64,000 nucleotides of DNA from Pelodictyon luteolum DSM 273 (GCF_000012485.1 NC_007512.1:1821501-1885500), one strand, 5' to 3'; numbered from the stretch's first letter, positions 21,502 to 33,020 are shown. Numbers and translations are program-made. The notes: generated by a model from the sequence alone, not told the origin.

Positions 21502-22077
21502 CTAATGCTTTAATGGTTCAACAACCAGATCGGGACTGGCTTTGACGAATTCCGCCCAGCCGTTCCCCCTTCGGGATGAGCCCTTTGCCTTCGGCAGCGA
21601 TACGTTGCCCTCGTTGCGAAGCATGTCGCAGAGCGCCAGAGCGATGGCATCGGTTACATCAAGCGGCTTCGGCACGGAGCCGAGCCCGAGCATGGCGGTG
21701 ACCATGCCGGCAACCTGTTCCTTGGAGGCTCCGCCGCGACCGGTAACGGCCAGCTTCACCTCACGTGGGGCATACTCATGGAGCATAAGGCCGCGATGCA
21801 CTCCAAGAGCGATGACCGCCCCCCTGACCTGGCCGAGCTTTAGGGCTGACTGTACGTTCCTGCCGACGAACGCCGTCTCGATCGACAATCGTCCGGGCTG
21901 AACCCGGCTGATGAGGCAGTCAAGCGCCTCGAAAATCTCTCCGATCCGTGCCGGGTGGCTTTTTCCGGGATTGAGGCGCAGAACGCCGCATTCGAGCAGT
22001 CGGTACCGCCCGTCATCCGTGGACACCACCCCGTAACCGGTGCTGAGGCTCCCCGGATCAATCCCCAGCACGATCAT
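21502..22077 (-). CDS. ruvC: Holliday junction resolvase RuvC
   Basis: RuvC cuts Holliday junctions after RuvAB branch migration. The 191-residue protein has the four catalytic acids in the expected positions: Asp7 (GIDPGS), Glu67 (SIETAF), Asp140 and Asp143 ([12 protein letters not shown]). A C-terminal tail of about 40 residues rich in Lys, Arg and Ser follows. It begins two bases after the yebC stop. Confidence 0.96.
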
Positions 22078-22079
22078 AC

Positions 22080-22832
22080 TCAGTCTTCCAGACTGTTCAT
22101 TGCACTCTCACTGATCTCCATATTGCTGTAGACGGCCTGAACGTCATCGTTCTCCTCCAGCGCATCGATCAGCTTGATGACCTTGCGGGCGTCTTCGGCC
22201 TCGAGCTCAATGTAGTTCTCCGGAATGAGATCCATTTTTGCGTTTTCGAAGGCTATCGCCTGCTCCTCGAGCGCCTTTTTAGCTGCCTCAAGGTCGCGCA
22301 CGTCGGTAATGACCGTATAAGTCTCGCCGCCGTCGTTGCTGAGGTCCTCGAGACCCGCCTCGAGCAGTGCTTCCATCAGCGCCTCTTCGCTGGCCGCCGA
22401 CACGGGGACCTCAAGGCTTCCCTTGCGCTGGAACATCCAGCTCACACTGCCGCTTTCACCGAGAGAGCCGTTGTTGCGGCTCATGATGTGGCGTAGGTCG
22501 GCGACCGTCCTGTTGCGGTTGTCCGTCGCGGTCTCTATGATGAGGGCGATGCCTGCAGGGCCATATCCTTCATAGGTTATTTCGTCGTAGATGACCCCCT
22601 CAAGCTCGCCGGTTCCTTTCTTGACGGCCCGCTGGATGTTGTCCATCGGCATGGAGTTCGAGCGTGCCGTATCGATGGCAAGGCGCAGCCGGGGGTTGCC
22701 CGACGGATCCCCTCCGCCCATCTTGGCCGCTATGGTGATTTCCTTGACCAGCTTGGTGAACAGGCTCCCCCGTTTCTGGTCGGTGACCGCCTTTTTTCTC
22801 TTGATGGTCGCCCATTTACTGTGTCCTGACAT
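22080..22832 (-). CDS. yebC: YebC/PmpR family transcription or translation factor
   Basis: The 250-residue protein begins [20 protein letters not shown], the near-universal YebC N-terminus, and continues with the [21 protein letters not shown] and [14 protein letters not shown] motifs. YebC proteins have been described as DNA-binding regulators and more recently as factors that relieve ribosome stalling at proline runs. Placement directly before ruvC is common across bacteria. The AT-rich spacer of 179 bases to pheA is the only place for its promoter. Confidence 0.96.
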
Positions 22833-23011
22833 AATGCAAACTGCTGTAGTGGTTGTTCCTGAAGACTGGTTCGGCCGCGGAGGGTATGCGCCCGCCTCTC
22901 GGATGGGCAGCCGGGGCGGCTTCTGGCGCCCGTCCTATGATAATAGATTTATTTTCTTTAAATAAAACCAAATCTGCCCGCTTACGTGCAAGTTAATCAC
23001 TAGAAAAATCA

Positions 23012-23854
23012 ATGACAAACCTGATGATCGCCTATCAGGGTGAGCCCGGGGCCTATAGTGAAATCGCCGCGCTCCGCCTTGGCCGACCCTATCCATGCAA
23101 CTCCTTTGAGGAGGTGTTCTCGGCCGTCGAGGACCGCCGTGCGGATTTCGCAGTCATTCCCATGGAAAACTCGCTCGGGGGAAGCATCCACCGCAATTAC
23201 GACCTCCTGCTCGAGCATCCGGTCGTGATTGCCGCCGAAACCTTCGTAAAAGTGGAGCACTGCCTGCTCGGCCTTCCGGGCTCGTCAGCCGAAACAGCCC
23301 GCCGGGTCCTTTCCCACCCGCAGGCACTGGCGCAGTGCAGGAACTTCTTCAAGACGCACCCGAACCTCCAGGAAGAGGTCGCCTACGATACCGCCGGCAG
23401 CGCCAAGCTTATTGCCGGAGAACAAGACCCCTCGAAACTGGCCATCGCCTCGAAACGGGCGGGCGAGCTCTACGGGCTTGAGATCCTGCAGGAAAATCTG
23501 GCCGATGAGGAGTGGAATATCACCCGCTTCTTCTGCATCACCCATGCCGAGCACCCGAAATCGCTCGAACACCTTGCTGGATACGAAACGGGCCAGTACA
23601 AGACATCCATCGCGTTCACGCTGCCGAACGAACAGGGTTCACTTTTCAAGGCGCTCGCCACGATGGCGCTGCGCGACATCGACCTCACGAAAATCGAGTC
23701 CCGACCATTCCGCAAGAAGGCCTTCGAGTACCTCTTCCATGTCGATGTCATCGGCCACCGCGACGACCCCGCCATAGAGCACGCCCTCTCGCACCTCCGG
23801 GAGTTCGCCACCATGGTCAGGGTGTTCGGCAGCTACGGGGTGGTGGAAGCATGA
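23012..23854 (+). CDS. pheA: Prephenate dehydratase
   Basis: This monofunctional enzyme converts prephenate to phenylpyruvate in phenylalanine synthesis. The 280-residue protein has the catalytic TRF at 171-173 and a C-terminal ACT domain (about 198-275) with the ESRP motif (229-232) that binds phenylalanine for feedback inhibition. No chorismate mutase domain is fused. The stop TGA overlaps the polA ATG (ATGA). Confidence 0.96.
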   Translation: MTNLMIAYQGEPGAYSEIAALRLGRPYPCNSFEEVFSAVEDRRADFAVIPMENSLGGSIHRNYDLLLEHPVVIAAETFVKVEHCLLGLPGSSAETARRVLSHPQALAQCRNFFKTHPNLQEEVAYDTAGSAKLIAGEQDPSKLAIASKRAGELYGLEILQENLADEEWNITRFFCITHAEHPKSLEHLAGYETGQYKTSIAFTLPNEQGSLFKALATMALRDIDLTKIESRPFRKKAFEYLFHVDVIGHRDDPAIEHALSHLREFATMVRVFGSYGVVEA

Positions 23855-26688
23855 ACGAGAGGCAGCTTGGCGTGTTCGACGACGGCGCAGGAATGGAGCT
23901 GCACGACCAGCCGGCAGCGGCTGCCGGAGCAAAACCCGATCTCTTCATCATCGACGGCATGGCCCTGCTCTACCGGGCCTACTTCGCACTTCTCCGTGCC
24001 GGCATGAAAACCCGGGACGGCAGGCCGACCGGAGCCCTGTACGGGTTCATGTCGACCCTGCTCAGGATATTCGAATCCTATCACCCGCGGTATCTGGCCG
24101 CCGCGTTTGACAGCCGGGAAAAGACCTTCCGCCATGACATTTTTCCCGAATACAAAGCAAACCGGACTGCACCTCCCGAAGAGATGACCGGCCAGATCGA
24201 ACCGCTCTTCGAACTGCTCCGGGCGCTCGGCATTCCCATTCTCCGCACGCCGGGCTTTGAGGCCGATGATCTCATCGGCACGGCAGCAAAAGAGTTCGAA
24301 GATGCCTGCAGCATCTACATCGTCACCCCGGACAAGGACCTCGCCCAGCTGGTACACGATGGCGTCAAGCTCCTCAGGCCCTCAAAGAACCAGAATGAGC
24401 TGCAGCTGATGGGACCGCGGGAAGTAGAGGAGCAGTTCGGCGTCCCGCCGGAACAGTTCACAGCCTTCCTCACCCTCACCGGCGACACCTCCGACAACAT
24501 CCCCGGAGCAGAGGGCATCGGCCCCAAAACCGCGACCTCGCTGCTCGCACGGTTCGGATCTCTGGAGGAAGTCTACCGCCATATCGAAGAACTCACGCCG
24601 AAAGTCAGGAAAAGCCTCGAAGCGTTCCGGCCCCGCCTCCAGCTCATTACCGATCTCGTCACCATCCGCACCGATCTGGCACTCCATGTCACCCTTGAAG
24701 AGCTTCGCTGTACCACTCCCGACCGGCATGAACTGCTCGAACTCCTCGGAAAGCTTGAGCTGAGGAGCATCGCATCGCGTCTCCCGGCAGCCTTCCCGGG
24801 TCTGGCCGTCGAATCACCGGCCGGAGATCCGGCCAGAACGGCAGGAGCGGAAAAAACTGCAGCCGAAACGGAGGAGCTCGGCGACCCGCGCCTTGGTGCA
24901 GACTACGGAATGATTGCGACAGAGGACCTTCTCCGGGAATTCGTCAGGGAGATGTTGCAGACCGATAAAATCGCCGTCGACACGGAAACCACCTCGCTCG
25001 ACACCTTCGAGGCCGAACTTGCAGGCATTTCCATCTCGGCTGAACCGGCCAAAGCACGTTTTATTTCATTTGCAGGCACCGGACTCGACCGGGGGCGCTC
25101 AATCGAGATCCTGCGGCCGCTGCTCGAGAATCCGGCCATACCAAAAACCGGCCAGAACCTCAAATACGACATCCTCGTCCTGAAGAACTACGGCCTGGAA
25201 CTCGGGCCCGTCGGCTTCGACACGATGCTGGCCAGCTACGTGCTCGACCCCGACGGCAAACACAACCTCGACGACATGGCCGCGCTGCACCTCCGGCTCA
25301 AAACCACAAAATATGACGAGCTCACCGGCACAGGAAAGAACAGGCTGCACATTTACGATGTCGAACCCGCAAAACTGACAGACTACGCCTGCCAGGACGC
25401 CGACCTCGCCCTGCAGCTTGAAGGGGCATTCACCAGAAACCTTGAAGCCGAACCCCGCCTCATGGAGCTTTGCCAAACGATCGAGTTCCCGCTCGTCAGT
25501 GTGCTCGCAAAGATGGAGCATCAGGGCATAAGCATCGACAGCAAGCACTTGGAGGAAACGTCGATGGCTGTCGGTCACCAGCTTGAATCGCTGAGGGAAA
25601 CGATCCATGCCGCCGCAGGCACCGACTTCAACATCGATTCCCCGAAGCAGCTCTCCCACATCCTCTTCAACGTGCTTGGCCTTCCGACGAAAAAAACAAC
25701 CAAAACGGGTTTCTCGACCAACGTGGAGGTGCTTGAGGAACTCGCTCCGCTTCACCCCGTAGTCAGTGATCTGCTTCTGTACCGAAGCCTCCAGAAGCTC
25801 AAGACCACCTACATCGATGCGCTCCCGAAGATGGTGAACCCCCGCACCGGCAGGGTGCACACATCCTTCAACCAGCACGTCACGGCCACCGGACGGCTCT
25901 CCTCGTCAAACCCGAACCTGCAGAACATCCCCATCCGAACCCCGCTGGGGCGCGAGATCCGCAAGGCGTTCATCCCCACAAACCCCGCGAACTGGCTCCT
26001 CTCGGCCGACTACTCCCAGATCGAGCTCCGCATCGCTGCAGAGATCTCCGGGGACCCGAAGCTCATCGAGGCATTCCGTAACGGCCTGGACATCCACGCC
26101 GAAACGGCAAGGGTCATTTTCGACACGGAAGACATCACCGCCGACATGCGCCGCAAGGCTAAGGAGGTCAACTTCGGCGTCCTCTACGGCATCCAGCCAT
26201 TCGGACTCTCCAAGCGCCTGAACATTCCCAGAAACGAGGCCAGGGAGATCATCGACACCTACCGTGAGAAGTACCCCGGGCTCTTCAGCTCCCTTGAGGG
26301 AGTCATCGAAGAGGGCAGAAAGAACGGCTTCGTCACGACACTGCTCGGCCGCCGGCGGTACCTCAGAGACCTCACGAGCCGGAACTCAAATGTGCAGAAA
26401 GCCGCCGAGCGGGCTGCCATGAACACCCCAATCCAGGGCACCGCGGCCGACATCATCAAATGCGCCATGAATCTCTGCAGCCGACGGATCGATGCGGCTT
26501 CCATGCAGTCAGTCATGCTCCTTCAGGTACACGATGAACTGGTCTTTGAAACCACCGAAGATGAAAAAGAAGGCCTCAAGTCACTCGTCGAGGAAGCCAT
26601 GATCGAGGCGGCGGCACTCTGCGGCCTGAAAAATGTCCCGGTCGCTGTCGATACCGGAATTGGGAAGAACTGGCTCGAAGCCCACTGA
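23851..26688 (+). CDS. polA: DNA polymerase I
   Basis: The 945-residue protein has all three Pol I domains. The 5'-3' exonuclease runs to about 310 (LFIIDGMALLYRAYF). The 3'-5' proofreading domain keeps its acids (VDTETTSLD, GQNLKYDIL, YACQDADLA), so it should be active. The polymerase domain has motif A SADYSQIELR, motif B RRKAKEVNFGVLYGI and motif C LQVHDELVFE. The ATG at 23851 overlaps the pheA stop by four bases; longer in-frame readings upstream only run through pheA. Confidence 0.97.
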   Translation: MNERQLGVFDDGAGMELHDQPAAAAGAKPDLFIIDGMALLYRAYFALLRAGMKTRDGRPTGALYGFMSTLLRIFESYHPRYLAAAFDSREKTFRHDIFPEYKANRTAPPEEMTGQIEPLFELLRALGIPILRTPGFEADDLIGTAAKEFEDACSIYIVTPDKDLAQLVHDGVKLLRPSKNQNELQLMGPREVEEQFGVPPEQFTAFLTLTGDTSDNIPGAEGIGPKTATSLLARFGSLEEVYRHIEELTPKVRKSLEAFRPRLQLITDLVTIRTDLALHVTLEELRCTTPDRHELLELLGKLELRSIASRLPAAFPGLAVESPAGDPARTAGAEKTAAETEELGDPRLGADYGMIATEDLLREFVREMLQTDKIAVDTETTSLDTFEAELAGISISAEPAKARFISFAGTGLDRGRSIEILRPLLENPAIPKTGQNLKYDILVLKNYGLELGPVGFDTMLASYVLDPDGKHNLDDMAALHLRLKTTKYDELTGTGKNRLHIYDVEPAKLTDYACQDADLALQLEGAFTRNLEAEPRLMELCQTIEFPLVSVLAKMEHQGISIDSKHLEETSMAVGHQLESLRETIHAAAGTDFNIDSPKQLSHILFNVLGLPTKKTTKTGFSTNVEVLEELAPLHPVVSDLLLYRSLQKLKTTYIDALPKMVNPRTGRVHTSFNQHVTATGRLSSSNPNLQNIPIRTPLGREIRKAFIPTNPANWLLSADYSQIELRIAAEISGDPKLIEAFRNGLDIHAETARVIFDTEDITADMRRKAKEVNFGVLYGIQPFGLSKRLNIPRNEAREIIDTYREKYPGLFSSLEGVIEEGRKNGFVTTLLGRRRYLRDLTSRNSNVQKAAERAAMNTPIQGTAADIIKCAMNLCSRRIDAASMQSVMLLQVHDELVFETTEDEKEGLKSLVEEAMIEAAALCGLKNVPVAVDTGIGKNWLEAH

Positions 26689-26796
26689 AGCGGGCGTTCA
26701 TTTACCAGAAGAGGGCGTTCTGTTATACAGAAAAAAATTTTATATTCCAGAAAACGTGTTGTACATCCCGCTTGAAACACCGTATCCAGACACCGC

Positions 26797-27543
26797 ATGT
26801 TCGTGAACAAACGGCCAAATGTCCCCAGGGGACACAGGAGAAACCTGCAGGCGTTCCAGCTGCGGGTACCGTCGTTCACCGATGCAGCTCTGGCGCTCTT
26901 CATCATATGCTGTGTTCTCTTCCCCTCTGCATCACTGCTCCACGCTGAAACCCCGGCTCCCGGAGGACTTCTGACGGGAACTGAGCTGATGATCGAACAG
27001 ATGATCCGCCAGATGGACGGTACTGAACCGGCAGCAACGGGCTCGGGATCCACTGAACCTGAAGGCGAGGGATCGCCGTTCCTCGCATGCATCCCGAACA
27101 TCCGTCCCGTCAACGGATCGGTGACCAGCGAGTTCGGGTACCGGAAACACCCGATCTACAAATCAAGAATGTTCCACTCGGGGGTTGATTTTTCAGCAAC
27201 TGAAGGCTCCCGCGTTGAGGCCACAGGCAACGGCACCGTGATGTTTTCCGGATACGAGAAAGGCTACGGCCAGAAAGTGCTCATCAACCACGGGTTCGGC
27301 TTCATGACCGCCTACGCGCATCTCTCCAAGTCCCTGGTACGACAGGGACAGAAGATCCGCCGCGGTGAAGTCATTGCACTTTCGGGAAACACCGGCATCT
27401 CCACCGGCCCGCATCTCCACTATGAGGTCTACAAAGACCGCGTCAGGGTCGACCCGGCGGCTTACTTCTTCGATGCATCGAACCCTGACAGGTTCATCAC
27501 CATACAGCAGCCTTCGGAGGACGGACCCGACTCAAACTCCTAA
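26797..27543 (+). CDS. M23 (LytM-type) peptidoglycan metallopeptidase
   Basis: The 248-residue protein has an N-terminal hydrophobic segment (about 29-50) ending in LLHA, which is a signal peptide or anchor after a basic 25-residue lead. The catalytic domain starts near 105 and has His127 and Asp131 (HSGVDFS), His175, and HLH at 206-208, the full lysostaphin-type zinc site. It is therefore predicted to be an active endopeptidase, not a degenerate activator. It leads a run with a DUF2795 gene (24-base gap) and an Omp85 gene. Confidence 0.9.
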   Translation: MFVNKRPNVPRGHRRNLQAFQLRVPSFTDAALALFIICCVLFPSASLLHAETPAPGGLLTGTELMIEQMIRQMDGTEPAATGSGSTEPEGEGSPFLACIPNIRPVNGSVTSEFGYRKHPIYKSRMFHSGVDFSATEGSRVEATGNGTVMFSGYEKGYGQKVLINHGFGFMTAYAHLSKSLVRQGQKIRRGEVIALSGNTGISTGPHLHYEVYKDRVRVDPAAYFFDASNPDRFITIQQPSEDGPDSNS

Positions 27544-27567
27544 CACGAACAACACAAAAGACTGAGT

Positions 27568-27795
27568 ATGTACTGGAATCTGGATCTTGCCCGTTACATC
27601 GCTGATGCGCCATGGCCGGTGACGAAAGACGAACTGATCAATTATGCAAACAGAACCGGCGCCCCGCAGCAGGTCATAGACAATCTGCAGGACCTGCCCG
27701 AAAGTGACGAAATGTACGAGAGCATCGATGAAATCTGGCCCGACTACCCGACCGATGAAGACTTCTGTTACGGAGACGAAGAACTGCTCACCTAG
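27568..27795 (+). CDS. DUF2795 small acidic protein
   Basis: The 75-residue protein (LARYIADAPWPVTKDELINYANRTGAPQQVIDNLQDLP) fits the DUF2795 fold, small helical proteins of unknown role. The C-terminal third is strongly acidic (DEIWPDYPTDEDF). Its TAG stop is followed after one base by the ATG at 27797, which begins the apparent signal peptide of the Omp85 gene, suggesting translational coupling. Confidence 0.85.
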   Translation: MYWNLDLARYIADAPWPVTKDELINYANRTGAPQQVIDNLQDLPESDEMYESIDEIWPDYPTDEDFCYGDEELLT

Positions 27796-27796
27796 G

Positions 27797-27861
27797 ATGA
27801 AACGCCGCCCATCATTTTTTTTTTAGCCCGCCCCCCCTTTCTGACGGCGGCCGTATGCCTC
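27797..27861 (+). other. Displaced signal-peptide start of the Omp85 gene with a T10 slippery run
   Basis: The ATG at 27797 opens a reading frame that codes MKRRPS and three Phe, then stops at TAG (27824-27826). The run of ten T at 27815-27824 runs straight into this stop. A shift of -1, or one extra T, joins it to the Omp85 frame and gives MKRRPSFFFLARPPFLT followed by a hydrophobic core and cleavage at LHA. That is a complete signal peptide, whereas the first in-frame ATG of the Omp85 frame (27862) gives a leader without a basic start. A 5-bp GC stem (27828-27832 with 27846-27850) begins three bases after the T run. Confidence 0.7.
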
Positions 27862-30039
27862 ATGACGCTCGTCATGCTGGCATCGGCCCGGAGTCCGCTT
27901 CACGCTGAAGCATCCAACTCCTCACCAGCTCCGGCTGAAACAGCGCCCTTTGTAGGAGAAGTGGACTTTACCGGCAACCGCGCCGTAAGCGACCAGGAAC
28001 TGCAGCAGGTCATCATGACCACTCCGGAAAAATCACTTCTGGGCCTCGGCATCCTCGCCCGGAGACGGCATCCGTTCAACATGGAGGATTTTGAGAAGGA
28101 TCTGACCCTCCTCAGAAAACTCTATACCTACAAAGGTTATTTTTTTGCCGAGCTCGATCCGCGATTCAGCTATAAAAGCGGCGGCAGGCAAGTCAACATC
28201 GACATCCATGTCAAGGAAAACGAACCGACAAGGATCGACTCCCTGGCCTACAGTGGAATCAGCGCAGCCCCCGATTCGCTCCGGAAGGAGTTCCTGCAGG
28301 GAAAAATCCTCCACACAGGCGATATTTTTTCCGTCGAGCGCCTCATTGACGAGCGGGACCGCAGCCTCTCCTTCTTCCGCGAACACGGCTACGCGTTCTT
28401 CAACGAAGACAGCCTCAGAATCAGGATCGACACCGTCGGAACCCGTGCTGGGGTCCTAATGCAGCTCAGCCTGCCCCGGCGCCTCCACTACGGAGGAGTG
28501 ACTGCCGTCGTCCACACCCCCCTGCCGCGAAAATCCTCACAAGAAGGCAGAATCATTGCACGGGACTCCCTCAGCATAAGGATTGCCGGGGGGCAGAACA
28601 TCTCGCCAATCCTCATCACCTCAGCAATCGACTTCCGACCAGGCATGCTCACACGCCAGAGCCGCGAGCAGAAAACCCTGCAGAACTTCGGCGCCACAAA
28701 CATCTTCTCGTCGATCTACATCCAGCAGGACTCCGTGAAGAACGGCAAGCTTTACAACACCATCCATCTCGAACCGGCCCCCAAGCACCAGCTCGAACCG
28801 AAAATTCTGGCTGACAACCGCTATGGATCGCTTTTTCTCGGCGGTGCTCTGGCCTATGAGAACAAAAACCTCTTCGGTGGTGCCGAGCAGCTCCGCACCA
28901 CTACGGAATACGGTACGCAGATCGGCTCGAGCAACACGCTGCTCAGCAACCTTGAGCCGGGCGACTACGATCCTGTGGTCCCCTATGAACTGCGGCTGAG
29001 AAATACCCTGCTCCTGCCGGTCCTTAAAAAGCCAGGCAACTTCTACAGTGCGTCGGCGGAATATTCCCAAAGCCGCCTGCCTGTCCTGCTCACTAACACC
29101 AATGCCCTCGTCAGGGGCAGCTACAGCGCCGCAAGCGGTGAAAAGGGACGCATCGATTTCGACTTCTTCGACATCGAGTGGGTAGAGAAAGACGACCTCA
29201 GGGGGTTTGAGAAACTGTTCAGAACTGATCTGGCCGACAACATCGGCATCGACCCCTCAAATGAAGCTGCTGTAAGCGCAGGGTTGGACAGCCTGCTCGA
29301 CGCACATGTCAACCAGACCTTCCGCCTTCGCTACAACCATACCAACCGGGACCCCCTGCGGCCGGATAAAACGATCTGGAAAACCAACATCCTCCTCGAG
29401 CATGCCGGCGCCATACCCTGGCTGATTGACGAATACATAGATACCCGTCCCTACAACGGCTTTACCGACACCGATCCCCAGATCTTCGGCACCACCTATT
29501 CGCAGTACGTCAAAGCCGACACCCGGGTAACCTTCGACAAACGGCTCACAGACAAAAGCAGGCTTGCTGGAAAGGTCGACCTTGGGTGGATGGCACCATA
29601 CGGAAAGGCCGAAGACACGCCCGAGGAACGAAGATTCTATTCCGGCGGCTCGAACAGCATGCGGGGGTGGCTCTTCAACACCCTCGGTCCGGGCAACAGT
29701 TCAAGTGAGGCCGTTGCCAACTTCGGTGCGGACATCAAGGTAGAACTCGCCCTGGAATACCGGCTTAAATTCTTCCGGCTCTTCGGTCAGGAGTCCGGCG
29801 TCACCGCTTTCAGCGATCTCGGCAACATCTGGAACCGAAACGGCCCCTATGCATTCAGCCTCAACTCGCTGACCCGCGACTTTGCATGGGACTGTGGCCT
29901 CGGGCTCAGGGTCGGCTCGCCGATCGGCCCCTTCCGCTTCGACTTCGCATGGAGGCTGCACGACCCGGCAAAAGCCGACCCGTGGGTCTTTGGCAACGGT
30001 GGCCTTACCTTCAACTTTGGCATTGGCGAAGCGTTTTGA
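27862..30039 (+). CDS. Omp85 family outer-membrane protein (BamA/TamA-like)
   Basis: Omp85 proteins insert or export proteins at the outer membrane. The 725 residues in this frame show POTRA-like repeats in the first third (FVGEVDFTGNRAVSDQEL and later beta-alpha units) and a C-terminal beta-barrel with the RRFYSGGSNSMRGW motif (VRGF/Y equivalent of the L6 loop) and a terminal Phe. Whether it is BamA or a TamA-like paralogue is not decided here. The ATG at 27862 is the first in this frame but truncates the signal peptide; translation probably begins at 27797 with a frame change at T10. Confidence 0.85.
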   Translation: MTLVMLASARSPLHAEASNSSPAPAETAPFVGEVDFTGNRAVSDQELQQVIMTTPEKSLLGLGILARRRHPFNMEDFEKDLTLLRKLYTYKGYFFAELDPRFSYKSGGRQVNIDIHVKENEPTRIDSLAYSGISAAPDSLRKEFLQGKILHTGDIFSVERLIDERDRSLSFFREHGYAFFNEDSLRIRIDTVGTRAGVLMQLSLPRRLHYGGVTAVVHTPLPRKSSQEGRIIARDSLSIRIAGGQNISPILITSAIDFRPGMLTRQSREQKTLQNFGATNIFSSIYIQQDSVKNGKLYNTIHLEPAPKHQLEPKILADNRYGSLFLGGALAYENKNLFGGAEQLRTTTEYGTQIGSSNTLLSNLEPGDYDPVVPYELRLRNTLLLPVLKKPGNFYSASAEYSQSRLPVLLTNTNALVRGSYSAASGEKGRIDFDFFDIEWVEKDDLRGFEKLFRTDLADNIGIDPSNEAAVSAGLDSLLDAHVNQTFRLRYNHTNRDPLRPDKTIWKTNILLEHAGAIPWLIDEYIDTRPYNGFTDTDPQIFGTTYSQYVKADTRVTFDKRLTDKSRLAGKVDLGWMAPYGKAEDTPEERRFYSGGSNSMRGWLFNTLGPGNSSSEAVANFGADIKVELALEYRLKFFRLFGQESGVTAFSDLGNIWNRNGPYAFSLNSLTRDFAWDCGLGLRVGSPIGPFRFDFAWRLHDPAKADPWVFGNGGLTFNFGIGEAF

Positions 30040-30080
30040 TTAGTCGACAACTCTTTTCCGTTACCCTAAACATCAGAAAC

Positions 30081-30746
30081 ATGCCCTCACCTTCCACCCT
30101 ACTGGCCCCGTCCATCCTGTCCGCCGACCTCATGCACCTCGGCGAGGCCCTCAAGACTGCAGAAGCTGCCGGTGCCGACTGGATACACTGCGACATCATG
30201 GACGGCAACTTCGTCCCCAACATCACCTTCGGGCCGATCGTCGTCCAGGCCATCGCCAATAACACCACGATGGTCGTCGATACCCATCTCATGATCGCCG
30301 ACCCTGACCGCTACATCGAAGAGTTCGTCAAAGCCGGCTCGCACCAGGTGACCGTCCATCAGGAAACCTGCCCGCACCTGCACCGCACCGTCCAGTTCAT
30401 CAAAAGCCTCGGGGCAAAAGCCGGCGTGTCGGTCAATCCCGCGACCCCTGTCTCGACGCTCGAAGAGATCCTCCCGGATCTCGACCTCGTCCTCATCATG
30501 TCGGTCAACCCCGGCTTCGGCGGACAGAAGTTCATCCCCGCATCTATCGAGAAAATCAAGAAGCTCGACGCCATGCGCCGCAAGCTCAACCCGGAGCTGG
30601 TCATTGCTGTTGACGGGGGAATCACCGAAGAGAATGCAGAAGCAGTGGTACTTGCGGGAGCCGATGCACTCATCGCCGGAACGGCGTTTTTCAGGGCGGC
30701 TGACCCTGCGGCCGCAGCCCGGAAAATCAAGAGCGCATCACGATAG
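30081..30746 (+). CDS. rpe: Ribulose-phosphate 3-epimerase
   Basis: Rpe interconverts ribulose 5-phosphate and xylulose 5-phosphate in the pentose phosphate pathway. The 221-residue TIM barrel has [48 protein letters not shown] and AVDGGI with the metal-binding His/Asp residues. The ATG at 30081 matches the family N-terminus; an upstream in-frame stretch comes from the other frame of the Omp85 gene. Its last nine bases overlap the 3' end of convergent trpC. Confidence 0.96.
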   Translation: MPSPSTLLAPSILSADLMHLGEALKTAEAAGADWIHCDIMDGNFVPNITFGPIVVQAIANNTTMVVDTHLMIADPDRYIEEFVKAGSHQVTVHQETCPHLHRTVQFIKSLGAKAGVSVNPATPVSTLEEILPDLDLVLIMSVNPGFGGQKFIPASIEKIKKLDAMRRKLNPELVIAVDGGITEENAEAVVLAGADALIAGTAFFRAADPAAAARKIKSASR

Positions 30747-31526
30747 GGAGTGGCTGACGGGCCAGGTAAGGCCCGTCAGTTCTTTGCTCGTCTGGAGGCC
30801 TTCTCCGATGAGCACAGCATGGAAACCGGCATCGCGCAAATGAGCGATGTCGCCAGCCGTTTTCAGGCCGCTCTCCGACACCGCGATAGTGTCAGGTGGG
30901 AAAAAGGGACGAAGGTCAGAAGATGTGGCGGGATCCACGCTGAAGTCCTTCAGGTTGCGGTTGTTGACGCCAATCATTGTGGCACCCTCTTCGGCCGCCG
31001 TGTCGAGTTCCCGCCGGTCATGCACCTCAACGAGCACATCGAGCCCCGTTTCAGAGGCCGTCTGGAGGTAGTCGCGAAGTTGCCGGGGCTCGAGGGCCGC
31101 AACAATCAGAAGGATGGCGTCAGCACCCATAAGGCGCGACTCGAAAATCTGCGATTCATCGACAATGAAATCCTTGCGGAGCACGGGAAGCCGTACAGCA
31201 GCCGAGACCGCCCGGAGATAGTCCGGGGAGCCCTGGAAGAACTGCCTGTCGGTCAAAACCGACAGTGCAGAAGCGCCGATCTCCTCGTAGTGGAGGGCGA
31301 TCCGGACCGGATCGAAATCATGGACAATGACTCCCCTTGAGGGAGAGGCTTTCTTGACTTCAGCAATGAGGCGGAGCCTGCCGTCCTCTCCCCGAAGCGC
31401 TTCCTGAAAGCCTCTGGCCGGAGCAAGCGAACTGCGAAGCTCAAGGTAACGGGCAAGAGGGCGCTCAGCCTTTATGGCCGCGACCTCACGACGCTTCTCT
31501 TTCAGGATCTTTGCAAGATAGGTCAT
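30738..31526 (-). CDS. trpC: Indole-3-glycerol phosphate synthase
   Basis: TrpC closes the indole ring in tryptophan synthesis. The 262-residue protein has the N-terminal ILKEKRREV motif, the catalytic lysines and acids in [10 protein letters not shown] and [13 protein letters not shown], and [12 protein letters not shown] and VSESGL. No other trp gene is nearby. It follows carB by 15 bases on the same strand. The final codons contain a 10-bp inverted repeat that can serve as the rpe terminator on the other strand. Confidence 0.96.
   Translation of the reverse strand: MTYLAKILKEKRREVAAIKAERPLARYLELRSSLAPARGFQEALRGEDGRLRLIAEVKKASPSRGVIVHDFDPVRIALHYEEIGASALSVLTDRQFFQGSPDYLRAVSAAVRLPVLRKDFIVDESQIFESRLMGADAILLIVAALEPRQLRDYLQTASETGLDVLVEVHDRRELDTAAEEGATMIGVNNRNLKDFSVDPATSSDLRPFFPPDTIAVSESGLKTAGDIAHLRDAGFHAVLIGEGLQTSKELTGLTWPVSHSLS
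30754..30779 (+). terminator. rpe terminator hairpin inside the 3' end of trpC
   Basis: Eight bases after the rpe stop lies a perfect 10-bp stem (ctgacgggcc at 30754-30763, complement 30770-30779) with a 6-base loop and then TTCTTT. The whole element is within the coding end of the opposite-strand trpC. Confidence 0.65.
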
Positions 31527-31541
31527 CCAGGCTTCCCCCGC

Positions 31542-33020
<1,479 letters not shown>

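Noticed and set aside
23512-23850. Extended N-terminus of polA
   Set aside because: The upstream in-frame stretch lies inside pheA in another frame and has no family match; ATG 23851 overlaps the pheA stop as expected.
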